Part shown: one piece after another, positions 23,587-30,986 of the stretch
How positions within the stretch are numbered: the stretch's first letter is position 1
Layout of the letters: the number at the start of each line of letters is the position of its first letter
Source: Mucilaginibacter cryoferens
Lineage (GTDB): Bacteria; Bacteroidota; Bacteroidia; Sphingobacteriales; Sphingobacteriaceae
Direction of reading: 5' to 3'
NCBI RefSeq assembly: GCF_014205845.1
Contig: NZ_JACHCR010000039.1
Location: forward strand, 1 to 34,878
Length of the DNA: 34,878 nt
The notes under the pieces: model-generated
The model's database searches: none
Seen by the model: only the letters and a program-made list of their open reading frames with translations
What the model was told of the DNA's origin: nothing
Translations under genes and position numbers: made by a program

Positions 23587-26112
23587 TCACATTGCCTGTT
23601 TTTCAAACAACTCAATTACCGATCCCTCTATCATTAGTTTGGTATGTTCGTAGTGCAGTTGTTTATAAAATTGAGCATGTTCCATCACAGAGGTAAGCAG
23701 GCTCTTTTTTAAGAGGAGGCTTACAATATGAAATTTAATCAGTCGAAATTTATGGGGATGGGCTATGCTGTCAAAGTATTTATATTCCATCATCACCTGG
23801 TCGTAATTATTATCCAGCATTGCCATTTTAATTTTATAACCATGTAGCAAAGCCTGCATAAAAGGGGTGTAAGCTTGATCGTGTTGGTTTGATGTTCTGG
23901 CTATTGCTCTGTAGCAGGCTATAAAGCTGCCTTTATCGTTCCGCATAAAAAAGGCATCGGCAGCAGCAATGTTTAAGAAAAAGGAGTATTCGGCGTAGTA
24001 TTTCGAAAAATCTTTGTAGTTGTGTCGTAAAATGTCAATAAAACGCAGTTGCTTGCGTTGGTTATGCATCAGCAAACACGTTAAAGTTGCCAGCATAAAA
24101 GTTATATCGTTGGTTATGCTATCATTAAACCATTCGCCCCGGCCGGGTGGATTAAAGCAAAATTTGGAGATTTCTACAAAAGCATCTTTTTTAATAATAC
24201 CATATTTTAAATAGTGAAATATGGTGTTGATGCACTTTAACGGATTAACCGGAAACTTAAATAACTCCGTTTGAGATACCTTTTTCACCAGCAACAGGTA
24301 CTGCTCAAGTGCTTTTAAATCCAGCTTAAACATGGCTGTGATGGCCAGGCTGCATAAAACCAGTAACCGTTTGTCGTCCGGTAGGTCAAATTTTAGTAAC
24401 GATAACAATGTTTTCTCGTAACCGGTGTCGATGTTTTCGAGGCCGAAAAAATAGTAAAACAGTTGATTATCTATATTTAGTTTAAAAAACTGTTTGGTAA
24501 TTACCTGGCTGCTGCTCCTGGCAAGTTCGCGATCAAAAATATCGCCTAAAAAGCATAGCAGCTCGGCGCGTTGGTTTAGTGTAAGGTCGGTTTTGGTGAT
24601 GTAATTTAGGCTGTGATGCTGTTCGGTTTTTATGGCATAAATAACTATCCACTTTATTACATTAAGCTTTACCCCGCTGTTTAATATCAGGTTTACCTGT
24701 ACCACAAGGTCGGTATTTAAACGGTTGTTATTGTCAGTCAGTAGCTTTTGGGCCAAAACGTACTCTAATAATTCATCACTGCCCAACTCTACGTAGGTAT
24801 TGTAAACCATTTCTTCGCTTTTATTAAGCTCGCGTAAAAAGCCCTGGCTCACCAATTCGGGGTAAACGCTATGGTATTTGCTGATGATGTGATTGGCGTT
24901 TAGCTTATTAACATGGTATAAGCCATTTTTATGGCTCATGATCTGTACCAGTTCAAAAAGCAGGGCCATCCGCTCGGCAGAATGTTTATCCAGGTAAATT
25001 TTATCCAATACATAGGCCGATATCAGATCGTGCTTTAACAGCGAATCTGCATAATTGAGCGAAAAATCATCCTTATGCAGTTTATAATAAAGTTGTAGGT
25101 AAAGCGGGTTGTTCACCAGTTCGATGATAGCGGGATGTATGAAAATTTTGGCCTGTTGATTGATCTTCAGGCTAATCTCCTTTATTTCGGGCAAATTAAA
25201 CAAGGGCACGTTGATGTACCTGTTATCGTTGCCAAAGCCCGTAAACCATTTACCGCTTTTATTTAACTCGTGCCGGTTATTGGCCCAGGTGCTGCTGCGC
25301 ATAGATAATATCAGCCTGAAAGAACTATCGGCCCCGTAAAGCGATAGGATATCGGTAATATGATTAAGTATTAATAAAAACTGGTCGTTTTTAAGGGCAT
25401 GCTCATCAAACCCATCAATTATCAGATAAAATTTTCCGGTATTGTTATCCCGGTTATTGAGTAGGGTAACCATGTTATCGGCCCGGTTAAAGCCCAATAA
25501 GGATAATAGCCAGATATGAATATCCTGCCCGCTCATTAATGCCGACTGGAGCGTTGAGGTGCTGAAAAATAAGATAATATCATTACCGCCATCCACAGGT
25601 TCCAACTCCTGCCGCTCCTCTATCCAGTGGAGCAGCGCTATGGTTTTGCCATAACCGGCGGGCGCAATTAAGGCTGTAGCTACACAATCTGATGTTATAA
25701 AATCATCTAAATGGTGGTTAATAAATGAACGCCCAATGGTTTTAATGTAAGGGATGCCAGAGCGGCCTTTAAGTGCACGTAAGGTAAAGCCGGTAATTTT
25801 ATCGGCCTGGTCGGTAAGTGAAAACCAGTTGAGGCTTTTGTCCGATTCTGTTTTTTGATCGTGATCTTTTAAAAAGCTGGTCCAGGTATGGTAACCGCAA
25901 TATTGCAGTAAGGTATCAATAGTAAATTGCGAGGGTTTAAATTCGCTGTTGGCAAAGCCATATACCCGTTTTAGGGTTGTTTCGCTTAATTTTAGTTTGG
26001 TTTTTTGAAAAATAAGCTCACTCAGCCGCTTACAATCTGAAGGGTTTACGTGACTTAGATTAGACACCGAAAGTACAAGCTTTTTGAGCAACTGAAAATG
26101 ATGTGATAGCAT
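23587..26112 (-). CDS. STAND/NACHT NTPase with N-terminal regulatory domain
   Basis: This is an 841-residue protein. Residues 1-85 form a small helical domain (SDCKRLSELIFQKTKLKLSE, TTLKRVYGF, FTIDTLLQYCGYHTWTSFL) of a type often found at the N-terminus of Bacteroidetes regulators and probably DNA-binding. The NTPase domain has Walker A APAGYGKT (150-157, with Ala in place of the first Gly), Walker B FYLIIDGFDEH (Asp233, Asp236-Glu237) and sensor-1 LILSMRSSTW (Arg272). Residues from about 400 to the end are alpha-helical and repeat-like with no clear catalytic motif. No signal peptide. It may be a ligand-gated transcription regulator. A role in phage defence is possible for NACHT proteins, but no nuclease or pore effector is visible. 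The stop lies 596 bp before the downstream receptor gene. Confidence 0.82.
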   Translation of the reverse strand: MLSHHFQLLKKLVLSVSNLSHVNPSDCKRLSELIFQKTKLKLSETTLKRVYGFANSEFKPSQFTIDTLLQYCGYHTWTSFLKDHDQKTESDKSLNWFSLTDQADKITGFTLRALKGRSGIPYIKTIGRSFINHHLDDFITSDCVATALIAPAGYGKTIALLHWIEERQELEPVDGGNDIILFFSTSTLQSALMSGQDIHIWLLSLLGFNRADNMVTLLNNRDNNTGKFYLIIDGFDEHALKNDQFLLILNHITDILSLYGADSSFRLILSMRSSTWANNRHELNKSGKWFTGFGNDNRYINVPLFNLPEIKEISLKINQQAKIFIHPAIIELVNNPLYLQLYYKLHKDDFSLNYADSLLKHDLISAYVLDKIYLDKHSAERMALLFELVQIMSHKNGLYHVNKLNANHIISKYHSVYPELVSQGFLRELNKSEEMVYNTYVELGSDELLEYVLAQKLLTDNNNRLNTDLVVQVNLILNSGVKLNVIKWIVIYAIKTEQHHSLNYITKTDLTLNQRAELLCFLGDIFDRELARSSSQVITKQFFKLNIDNQLFYYFFGLENIDTGYEKTLLSLLKFDLPDDKRLLVLCSLAITAMFKLDLKALEQYLLLVKKVSQTELFKFPVNPLKCINTIFHYLKYGIIKKDAFVEISKFCFNPPGRGEWFNDSITNDITFMLATLTCLLMHNQRKQLRFIDILRHNYKDFSKYYAEYSFFLNIAAADAFFMRNDKGSFIACYRAIARTSNQHDQAYTPFMQALLHGYKIKMAMLDNNYDQVMMEYKYFDSIAHPHKFRLIKFHIVSLLLKKSLLTSVMEHAQFYKQLHYEHTKLMIEGSVIELFEKQAM

Positions 26113-26483
26113 GTGTGTAATAAAAATTTACAGAGTTTCGATCAAATTTTCAGGGGATCAACAAAACTTTGTGAGGTTTATGTATTTCTCATTGGTTAAT
26201 TATAAATTTAAAATTTATGTTTAAAAAAAGTCGCTGTGAATAAAAGTGAACAGGGACAAGGCGAATGAACAACAATTGAGTGGTCGATTTTATACTTAAA
26301 ATTAAAACATTACATAGGTTTAAACTTATAGCCATTATATTCAAACATTGGTCTCTAAGCCATTTTATTCTTCGTTATGTAATTTTTGGAGATATGCATT
26401 TATTAACTTTTAGAAAAGAATTGTACATAAAACAATTTTTTTGACCGATAATTGTACCTGCAACATCCAGTTACCTATTTTAA
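26113..26483. other. Divergent promoter region, NTPase and sigma genes
   Basis: AT-rich and gene-free. It contains a 17-bp palindrome (ATAAATTT-A-AAATTTAT, 26202-26218). Near the sigma gene it has two exact AATTGTAC copies (26419-26426, 26450-26457) 31 bp apart with an inverted ACAATT (26432-26437) between them. No exact TAnnTTTG box was found on either strand. Confidence 0.5.
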
Positions 26484-27068
26484 ATGACCGTTAATGATAT
26501 TGTGCTTTGCGAACGCCTTAAGGGCGGCGATGTAGATGCGTATAAGCATATCTACGATAAGTACCATAGTCAGCTATATTACTACGCTTTGCGGTTTTTA
26601 AAAATGCCCGAACTTGCCGAAGACGTTATTCACGATGTTTTTTTGAAGCTTTGGGAAATAAGAGAACAGTTGAAACCCGAATATGGGGTTGCTGGCTATC
26701 TGTACAAAATAAGCCGTAACCAGGTATTTAAGCTCATCAAAAAAATATCGGTAGAAACCGAATTACGCAATAAGGTTATCAGCATTATAGAAGAGCAGGC
26801 TATGGAAAGCGAGGCCAGCTTGCAATGGAATGAATATGCCGGGCTACTTGGCGGCGCTGTTGATCAATTACCGCCACAATGTAAAAAAGTGTTTAACCTA
26901 TGCCGCCAGGAAGGTAAAACTTACGAAGAAGCAGCTCAAATTTTAGGTATCTCCAAACATACCGTAAAGGAACACATGATGGCCGCCATGAAAAGTATCA
27001 AAAAATATTTCAGGCAAAATGCTGATATTGTATTTGGTATGCTGATAATAGAGTTGCTGAAAAAATAA
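26484..27068 (+). CDS. ECF sigma factor without adjacent anti-sigma gene
   Basis: This is a 194-residue sigma-70 family protein of the Bacteroidetes FecI-like group. Region 2 spans about 22-90 (YHSQLYYYALRFLKMPELAE, DVIHDVFLKLWEIREQLKPE, YLYKISRNQVFKLIKK). Region 4 spans about 128-180 (LPPQCKKVFNLCRQEGKTYE, EAAQILGISKHTVKEHMMAA). A hydrophobic C-terminal tail (DIVFGMLIIELLKK) is typical of factors paired with FecR proteins. No fecR follows; the next gene begins an unrelated ABC operon 228 bp away. The fecR at 18253-19431, which lacks a sigma gene, is the obvious candidate partner, although it lies 7 kb away on the opposite strand. Confidence 0.94.
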   Translation: MTVNDIVLCERLKGGDVDAYKHIYDKYHSQLYYYALRFLKMPELAEDVIHDVFLKLWEIREQLKPEYGVAGYLYKISRNQVFKLIKKISVETELRNKVISIIEEQAMESEASLQWNEYAGLLGGAVDQLPPQCKKVFNLCRQEGKTYEEAAQILGISKHTVKEHMMAAMKSIKKYFRQNADIVFGMLIIELLKK

Positions 27069-27105
27069 CCCCAAAATATTCTTAGAGAGCGATGGGTTAT
27101 AGAGG

Positions 27106-27120
27106 GTTGTGACTCACAAC
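27106..27120 (+). terminator. Possible hairpin after the sigma gene
   Basis: GTTGTGACTCACAAC is a palindrome about 40 bp after the sigma stop, followed by AAGCTTTTC. The stem is short (5 bp with a 5-base loop) and the T-run weak. Confidence 0.3.
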
Positions 27121-27235
27121 AAGCTTTTCGGCAAATGTTATAACTCCCAATTATTGGCGTTTTACTGCCTTTTAAAGCCGTTTCTGTATAAAAACTATCA
27201 ATTATTAACTTACCGATTTATTTTTTCTAAATCAC

Positions 27236-27267
27236 TTGGAAATGCCATATTAAGTTAGTTAGATTTG
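27236..27267 (+). promoter_or_regulatory. Promoter of the ABC transporter operon
   Basis: TTG at 27236-27238 and TAGATTTG at 27260-27267 are separated by 21 bases, an exact fit to the Bacteroidetes TTG - TAnnTTTG promoter. Transcription should begin near 27272-27275, giving a leader of only about 25 bases before ATG 27297. Confidence 0.72.
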
Positions 27268-27299
27268 TAGTGCACTATCTAACTAGTTCACTTAATATG
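27246..27299 (+). promoter_or_regulatory. 54-bp dyad, likely operator for the GntR protein
   Basis: The outer arms CATATTAAG (27246-27254) and CTTAATATG (27291-27299) are perfect reverse complements, centred with the 10-bp palindrome TAGTGCACTA (27268-27277). A second pair, TAGTTAGAT (27256-27264) and ATCTAACTA (27277-27285), is offset by 2 bp. The dyad covers the -7 box, start site and ATG of the first operon gene, an ideal position for repression by the YtrA-type regulator encoded third in the operon. Confidence 0.68.
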
Positions 27300-28151
27300 A
27301 TAGAGATAAAAGATCTGCATTTTGGATACAAAAAAAATAAGCCGCTTTTTAGCGGACTTAATCTTACGCTAAGCACAGGACATATTTATGGCCTGCTGGG
27401 AAAAAACGGCGCAGGTAAATCAACTTTGCTTAAAAATATGATAGGCCTTGCTTATCCGGCAAAGGGTGGCTGTTATTACAAAGGCAAAAATGTTTTTGGC
27501 AGGCCGGTTTCTGTTTTAGAAGATGTTTATTTTTTAGCCGAAGAGCTTTTTATGCCAGATCTTACCCCGGCGCAATATGTGGCCAATACCGCCGTGTTTT
27601 ACCCCAAATTTAGCAAAGCCGATTTTTACCAATACCTGGTTGCCTTAGATGTTGATATGGATGCGGTGATGAATAAGCAAAGTTATGGTCAGCAAAAAAA
27701 AGCGATGATAGCTTTTGGCCTGGCCACCAATACCGGCCTTATCATTATGGACGAGCCTACCAACGGGTTAGATATTCCATCTAAAGTACAATTTCGTAAA
27801 CTGATAGCATCGGTGCTTACCGAAGACAGATGCATTGTAATATCTACTCACCAGGTACGCGATCTGGACAGCTTGATTGATACACTGCTTATTTTACACA
27901 ACGGCGGGATACTGGTTAACCAATCAATGGATGAGGTTACCGAGAAAATAACTTTTGGCAGCTATGCTGATACCGAAGGTTTGGCGGTGTTATATGAAGA
28001 GAAAGGCCAGCGTGGCAAAAACGTAATTATGCAAAATACCACAGGCGATTACAGTAAGGTTGATCTTGAACTACTGTTTAATGCCATTACCAACGGTAAT
28101 CAACCCGTTTTACAAACCTTAAAAGCAACAGCAAATGAACGAGATATTTAA
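27297..28151 (+). CDS. ABC transporter ATP-binding protein (YtrB-like)
   Basis: This is a 284-residue ATPase. Walker A is LLGKNGAGKSTLLK (about 39-52), the signature is SYGQQKKAMIAFGL in place of LSGGQ, Walker B is LIIMDEPTNGLD, and the H-loop is ISTHQVRDLD. The track frame could begin with GTG 27270, but that codon abuts the -7 box at the predicted transcription start, so ATG 27297 (MIEIKDLHFGY) is chosen. The last 17 bp overlap the permease gene, indicating translational coupling. The layout ATPase-permease-GntR is like Ytr-type export or stress-response transporters. Substrate unknown. Confidence 0.9.
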   Translation: MIEIKDLHFGYKKNKPLFSGLNLTLSTGHIYGLLGKNGAGKSTLLKNMIGLAYPAKGGCYYKGKNVFGRPVSVLEDVYFLAEELFMPDLTPAQYVANTAVFYPKFSKADFYQYLVALDVDMDAVMNKQSYGQQKKAMIAFGLATNTGLIIMDEPTNGLDIPSKVQFRKLIASVLTEDRCIVISTHQVRDLDSLIDTLLILHNGGILVNQSMDEVTEKITFGSYADTEGLAVLYEEKGQRGKNVIMQNTTGDYSKVDLELLFNAITNGNQPVLQTLKATANERDI

Positions 28152-28923
28152 TCTAAAGCGCTTTGGCAGGCTGTTTTATAAGCATACTACTGAGCATTAT
28201 AAAAGCTACCTGATGTCGGTAATTATGTTTACCGGTGTACTGTTGCTTGGCGGCAGCTTTATGGTTTTTATGATTAATGTACGCATGGAGCTGTCGGTAC
28301 AATTGGTATTGCTGGGCTGGGTGATATTATTTACCGGTACCATATTTACCAGCGCAATATTTGCCGATCTGGGTAACGACAAAAAGGCGCTCGGTATGCT
28401 TACTTTACCGGCTACCCATTTCGAAAAATACCTGGTGGCATGGCTATATTCGTTTGTGGTGTTTTTGGTAGTTTCTATCGGTTGCTTTTACCTGGTGATG
28501 CTGTTTTTATTACACGCCAAACATTTTTCGGGCCCGCCTTTGGAGATTTTTAGCCTGGGGTACAATGTGATGGGTTTTAATGGTAATGTAATATCCATTA
28601 TACTGGTATTATACTCGCTGTTTCATTCTATCGCGTTTTTTGGTGCTATCTGCTTTAAAAAACTACATTTTGTAAAAACCGCGCTCTTGTTTTTTACATT
28701 GGTGGCTATATCTGTAGCCTGCAATAATATAGTTATGCAGTATATGATAAACCGGGATGTAATACAGGTGGTGCCATTTACGTCGGTAGGGTTTATGGAG
28801 AAAGGCAAATACTTTGCCGTAAACGCCGAAGGTTTTGTGTGGATAGGCCAGCTTGTTTATGTTATTATGGCCTTCATTTTATGGGCGGCCGCTTACTTTC
28901 GCTTAAAAGAAAAACAGGTGTAA
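28135..28923 (+). CDS. ABC transporter permease, six transmembrane helices
   Basis: This is a 262-residue inner-membrane protein with six hydrophobic helices: about 25-47 (LMSVIMFTGVLLLGGSFMVF), 53-75, 99-125 (YSFVVFLVVSIGCFYLVMLF), 150-172, 178-200 and 235-256 (LVYVIMAFILWAAAYF). It has no signal peptide or soluble domain. It begins inside the end of the ATPase gene and ends 6 bp before the GntR gene. It is the membrane partner of the 27297 ATPase. Confidence 0.85.
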   Translation: MNEIFNLKRFGRLFYKHTTEHYKSYLMSVIMFTGVLLLGGSFMVFMINVRMELSVQLVLLGWVILFTGTIFTSAIFADLGNDKKALGMLTLPATHFEKYLVAWLYSFVVFLVVSIGCFYLVMLFLLHAKHFSGPPLEIFSLGYNVMGFNGNVISIILVLYSLFHSIAFFGAICFKKLHFVKTALLFFTLVAISVACNNIVMQYMINRDVIQVVPFTSVGFMEKGKYFAVNAEGFVWIGQLVYVIMAFILWAAAYFRLKEKQV

Positions 28924-28929
28924 CACATT

Positions 28930-29322
28930 ATGGAATTTAAAGATAAAGATGCCATATACCTGCAGATAGCGGCCTATGTGAGCGAAAATATATTATTGGG
29001 CAAATGGCTGCCCGAAGAAAAGATACCCTCCACGCGCGATCTAGCTGTAGAACTGGAAGTAAACCCAAACACGGTTATCCGGTCGTATGAGTTTTTGCAA
29101 TCACAGGAGGTGGTTATCAATAAAAGAGGGCTGGGTTTGTTTGTGGCGCCCGATGGTCCGCAAAAGGTGAAGGCTTATCGCAAACAGCGTTTTATCCAAC
29201 AGCAATTACCAGATTTTTTTAGAAATATATACCTGCTGGATATTGATATTAACGATTTGGAGGATATGTACAAGGCATACACGGCCGGTTTAAACCAGCC
29301 AAAAACAGACGAAAGCAAATGA
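28930..29322 (+). CDS. GntR-family regulator, YtrA subfamily
   Basis: This is a 130-residue regulator. The winged helix-turn-helix covers about 8-76 (AIYLQIAAYVSENILLGKWL, PEEKIPSTRDLAVELEVNPN, TVIRSYEFLQSQEVV, GLGLFVA). The short C-terminal tail (about 50 residues, helical, LLDIDINDLEDMYKAY) is the hallmark of the YtrA subfamily, which has a dimerisation segment instead of a ligand-binding domain. It probably represses its own operon through the dyad at 27246-27299. Its stop overlaps the next start (ATGA). Confidence 0.92.
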   Translation: MEFKDKDAIYLQIAAYVSENILLGKWLPEEKIPSTRDLAVELEVNPNTVIRSYEFLQSQEVVINKRGLGLFVAPDGPQKVKAYRKQRFIQQQLPDFFRNIYLLDIDINDLEDMYKAYTAGLNQPKTDESK

Positions 29323-30071
29323 GAACGAGCACAAAAATATTTATAGCCGGTTTGGCGTTACTGGCGCTGTGCATTTTAGGTTACGACCTGCTGCTCAAAA
29401 AAGAGTTTTTAACAGGCAACTACAAAGATATTTATTCGCGCTATATCCCGCTGCAATACAAAGATTTTGACGCATTGGAAATAAACGCCCCGCAAAAAGC
29501 CAGCGTTAGCATAGTACGTGGCCCCTTTGGTGTAAGGGCCGAACCGCACGTGTTGGAATATATACACTTTACCCAAACCGGCCGGTTATTACAAATGAAC
29601 ATGAAATACTCTGCGGAGCGATTTTATAATGGCGACGGTTATCGCGTGGTGATCTCATGTCCTTATCTGACTGATGTTAAAACCAGCGCATTCATCACAA
29701 TCAATAATCAAAAGGTGATTGATACCGCGGTAAACGACAACTGGAATTATGGTAAGGTGCTGATTGATGGCTTTAAACAAGATAGTTTAACCATTACCCA
29801 GGATTATGGTAGCCATGTAGTGCTTGCCAATAACCACATCGGCATGTTAAACGCCATGGTAGGGTTAAGTCCGCTGAGCGGGTCGCGCATAACCATTTTA
29901 AAAAGCAACCAGTTTGATGTTGCAAAATTGCAGGTACTTAACAAAAGCACGCTGATACTTAATGAAGCTAAAATAAATCACCTGGATTATCGTCCCGGCG
30001 ATAGTACACAATTAACTATAAACGGGGCTGCCAAAAACAGCCTGTTACCCTATATCTACCCTAAACAATAA
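29319..30071 (+). CDS. Membrane-anchored beta-rich protein, unknown function
   Basis: This is a 250-residue protein. An N-terminal helix (about 6-25, KIFIAGLALLALCILGYDLL) anchors it or acts as an uncleaved signal. The rest is predicted beta-rich with repeating short strands (FDALEINAPQKASVSIV, YRVVISCPYLTDVKTSA, DSLTITQDYGSHVVLANNHI, AKLQVLNKSTLILNEAKINH), reminiscent of GIN/DUF2807 parallel-beta proteins, though I cannot confirm that family. It is co-translated with the GntR gene and followed after 6 bp by the second ATPase, so it is presumably an accessory to this transporter. Confidence 0.6.
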   Translation: MRTSTKIFIAGLALLALCILGYDLLLKKEFLTGNYKDIYSRYIPLQYKDFDALEINAPQKASVSIVRGPFGVRAEPHVLEYIHFTQTGRLLQMNMKYSAERFYNGDGYRVVISCPYLTDVKTSAFITINNQKVIDTAVNDNWNYGKVLIDGFKQDSLTITQDYGSHVVLANNHIGMLNAMVGLSPLSGSRITILKSNQFDVAKLQVLNKSTLILNEAKINHLDYRPGDSTQLTINGAAKNSLLPYIYPKQ

Positions 30072-30077
30072 AGCCTT

Positions 30078-30965
30078 ATGAAATTACAGATCAATTCCCT
30101 TTCAAAAACTTACGCCAATGGGGTACATGCCTTAAAGGATGTATCCCTTACCTTAAATAATGGGATGTTTGGCTTACTGGGACCAAACGGTGCCGGTAAA
30201 TCATCCCTGATGCGTACGATAGCTACCCTGCAGGAGGCCGATAATGGCACTGTGTTCCTGGACGACCTGGATGTGCTCAAAAACAAAACCCAAGTGCGGC
30301 AACTACTTGGTTACCTGCCGCAAGAGTTTGGCGTGTACCCCAAAATATCGGCCGAGCGAATGCTGGATCATATTGCCCAGCTTAAAGGTATTGGCAATAC
30401 TGCCGAACGTAAGGAGCTGGTGGGTAGTTTGTTAGAAAATGTTAATCTATCCAAAGATCGAAAAAAGCACCTGGGCACTTTTTCGGGAGGGATGAAACAG
30501 CGCTTTGGTATTGCGCAGGCACTGATAGGCAACCCCAAACTCATCATTGTTGATGAGCCAACAGCCGGCCTCGATCCTGCCGAACGCAATCGCTTTTACA
30601 ATCTGCTAAGTCAACTGGGCGAAAATACGATAGTAATATTAAGCACCCATATTGTGGAGGATGTGAGCACACTTTGCGCCAATTTTGCCATCATTTGCCA
30701 GGGCGAGGTACTATATGCAGGCCAGCCGGATACAGCGGTAAATGAACTGGAAGGCAAAATTTACAGCAAGGCTATCAATAAGGCAGATCTCGGCTTTTAC
30801 AAAGATGATTTTTCGGTGATATCCACCCAGTTAAAAACCGGCCAGCTCCATATTCGTGTAATACAGGATACCGAACCCGGCAATGGCTTTGTGCCCGCCG
30901 CACCAAACCTGGAGGATGTATACTTTAGCAATATTGCCACCCGTGTGGATGTAAACACCATTTAA
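30078..30965 (+). CDS. ABC transporter ATP-binding protein (NatA-like)
   Basis: This is a 295-residue ATPase with canonical motifs: Walker A LLGPNGAGKSSLM (about 33-45), signature TFSGGMKQRFGIAQAL, Walker B LIIVDEPTAGLDPAERN, and H-loop ILSTHIVEDV. The C-terminal extension (about 225-295) is typical of exporter ATPases of the CcmA/NatA group. It lies 21 bp before the large permease fusion, which is its likely partner. The operon therefore has two complete ATPase-permease sets. Confidence 0.93.
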   Translation: MKLQINSLSKTYANGVHALKDVSLTLNNGMFGLLGPNGAGKSSLMRTIATLQEADNGTVFLDDLDVLKNKTQVRQLLGYLPQEFGVYPKISAERMLDHIAQLKGIGNTAERKELVGSLLENVNLSKDRKKHLGTFSGGMKQRFGIAQALIGNPKLIIVDEPTAGLDPAERNRFYNLLSQLGENTIVILSTHIVEDVSTLCANFAIICQGEVLYAGQPDTAVNELEGKIYSKAINKADLGFYKDDFSVISTQLKTGQLHIRVIQDTEPGNGFVPAAPNLEDVYFSNIATRVDVNTI

Positions 30966-30986
30966 TCCGCTTAAAACCCTCATGTT

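Noticed and set aside
23587..26112. Calling the NACHT protein a phage-defence effector
   Set aside because: No effector domain or defence-gene neighbour is seen, and the N-terminal domain looks regulatory; kept only as an open question.
27270..27296. GTG start giving nine extra residues on the first ABC ATPase
   Set aside because: The codon lies at the predicted transcription start, 3 bp after the -7 box; ATG 27297 starts directly at the conserved ABC N-terminus.
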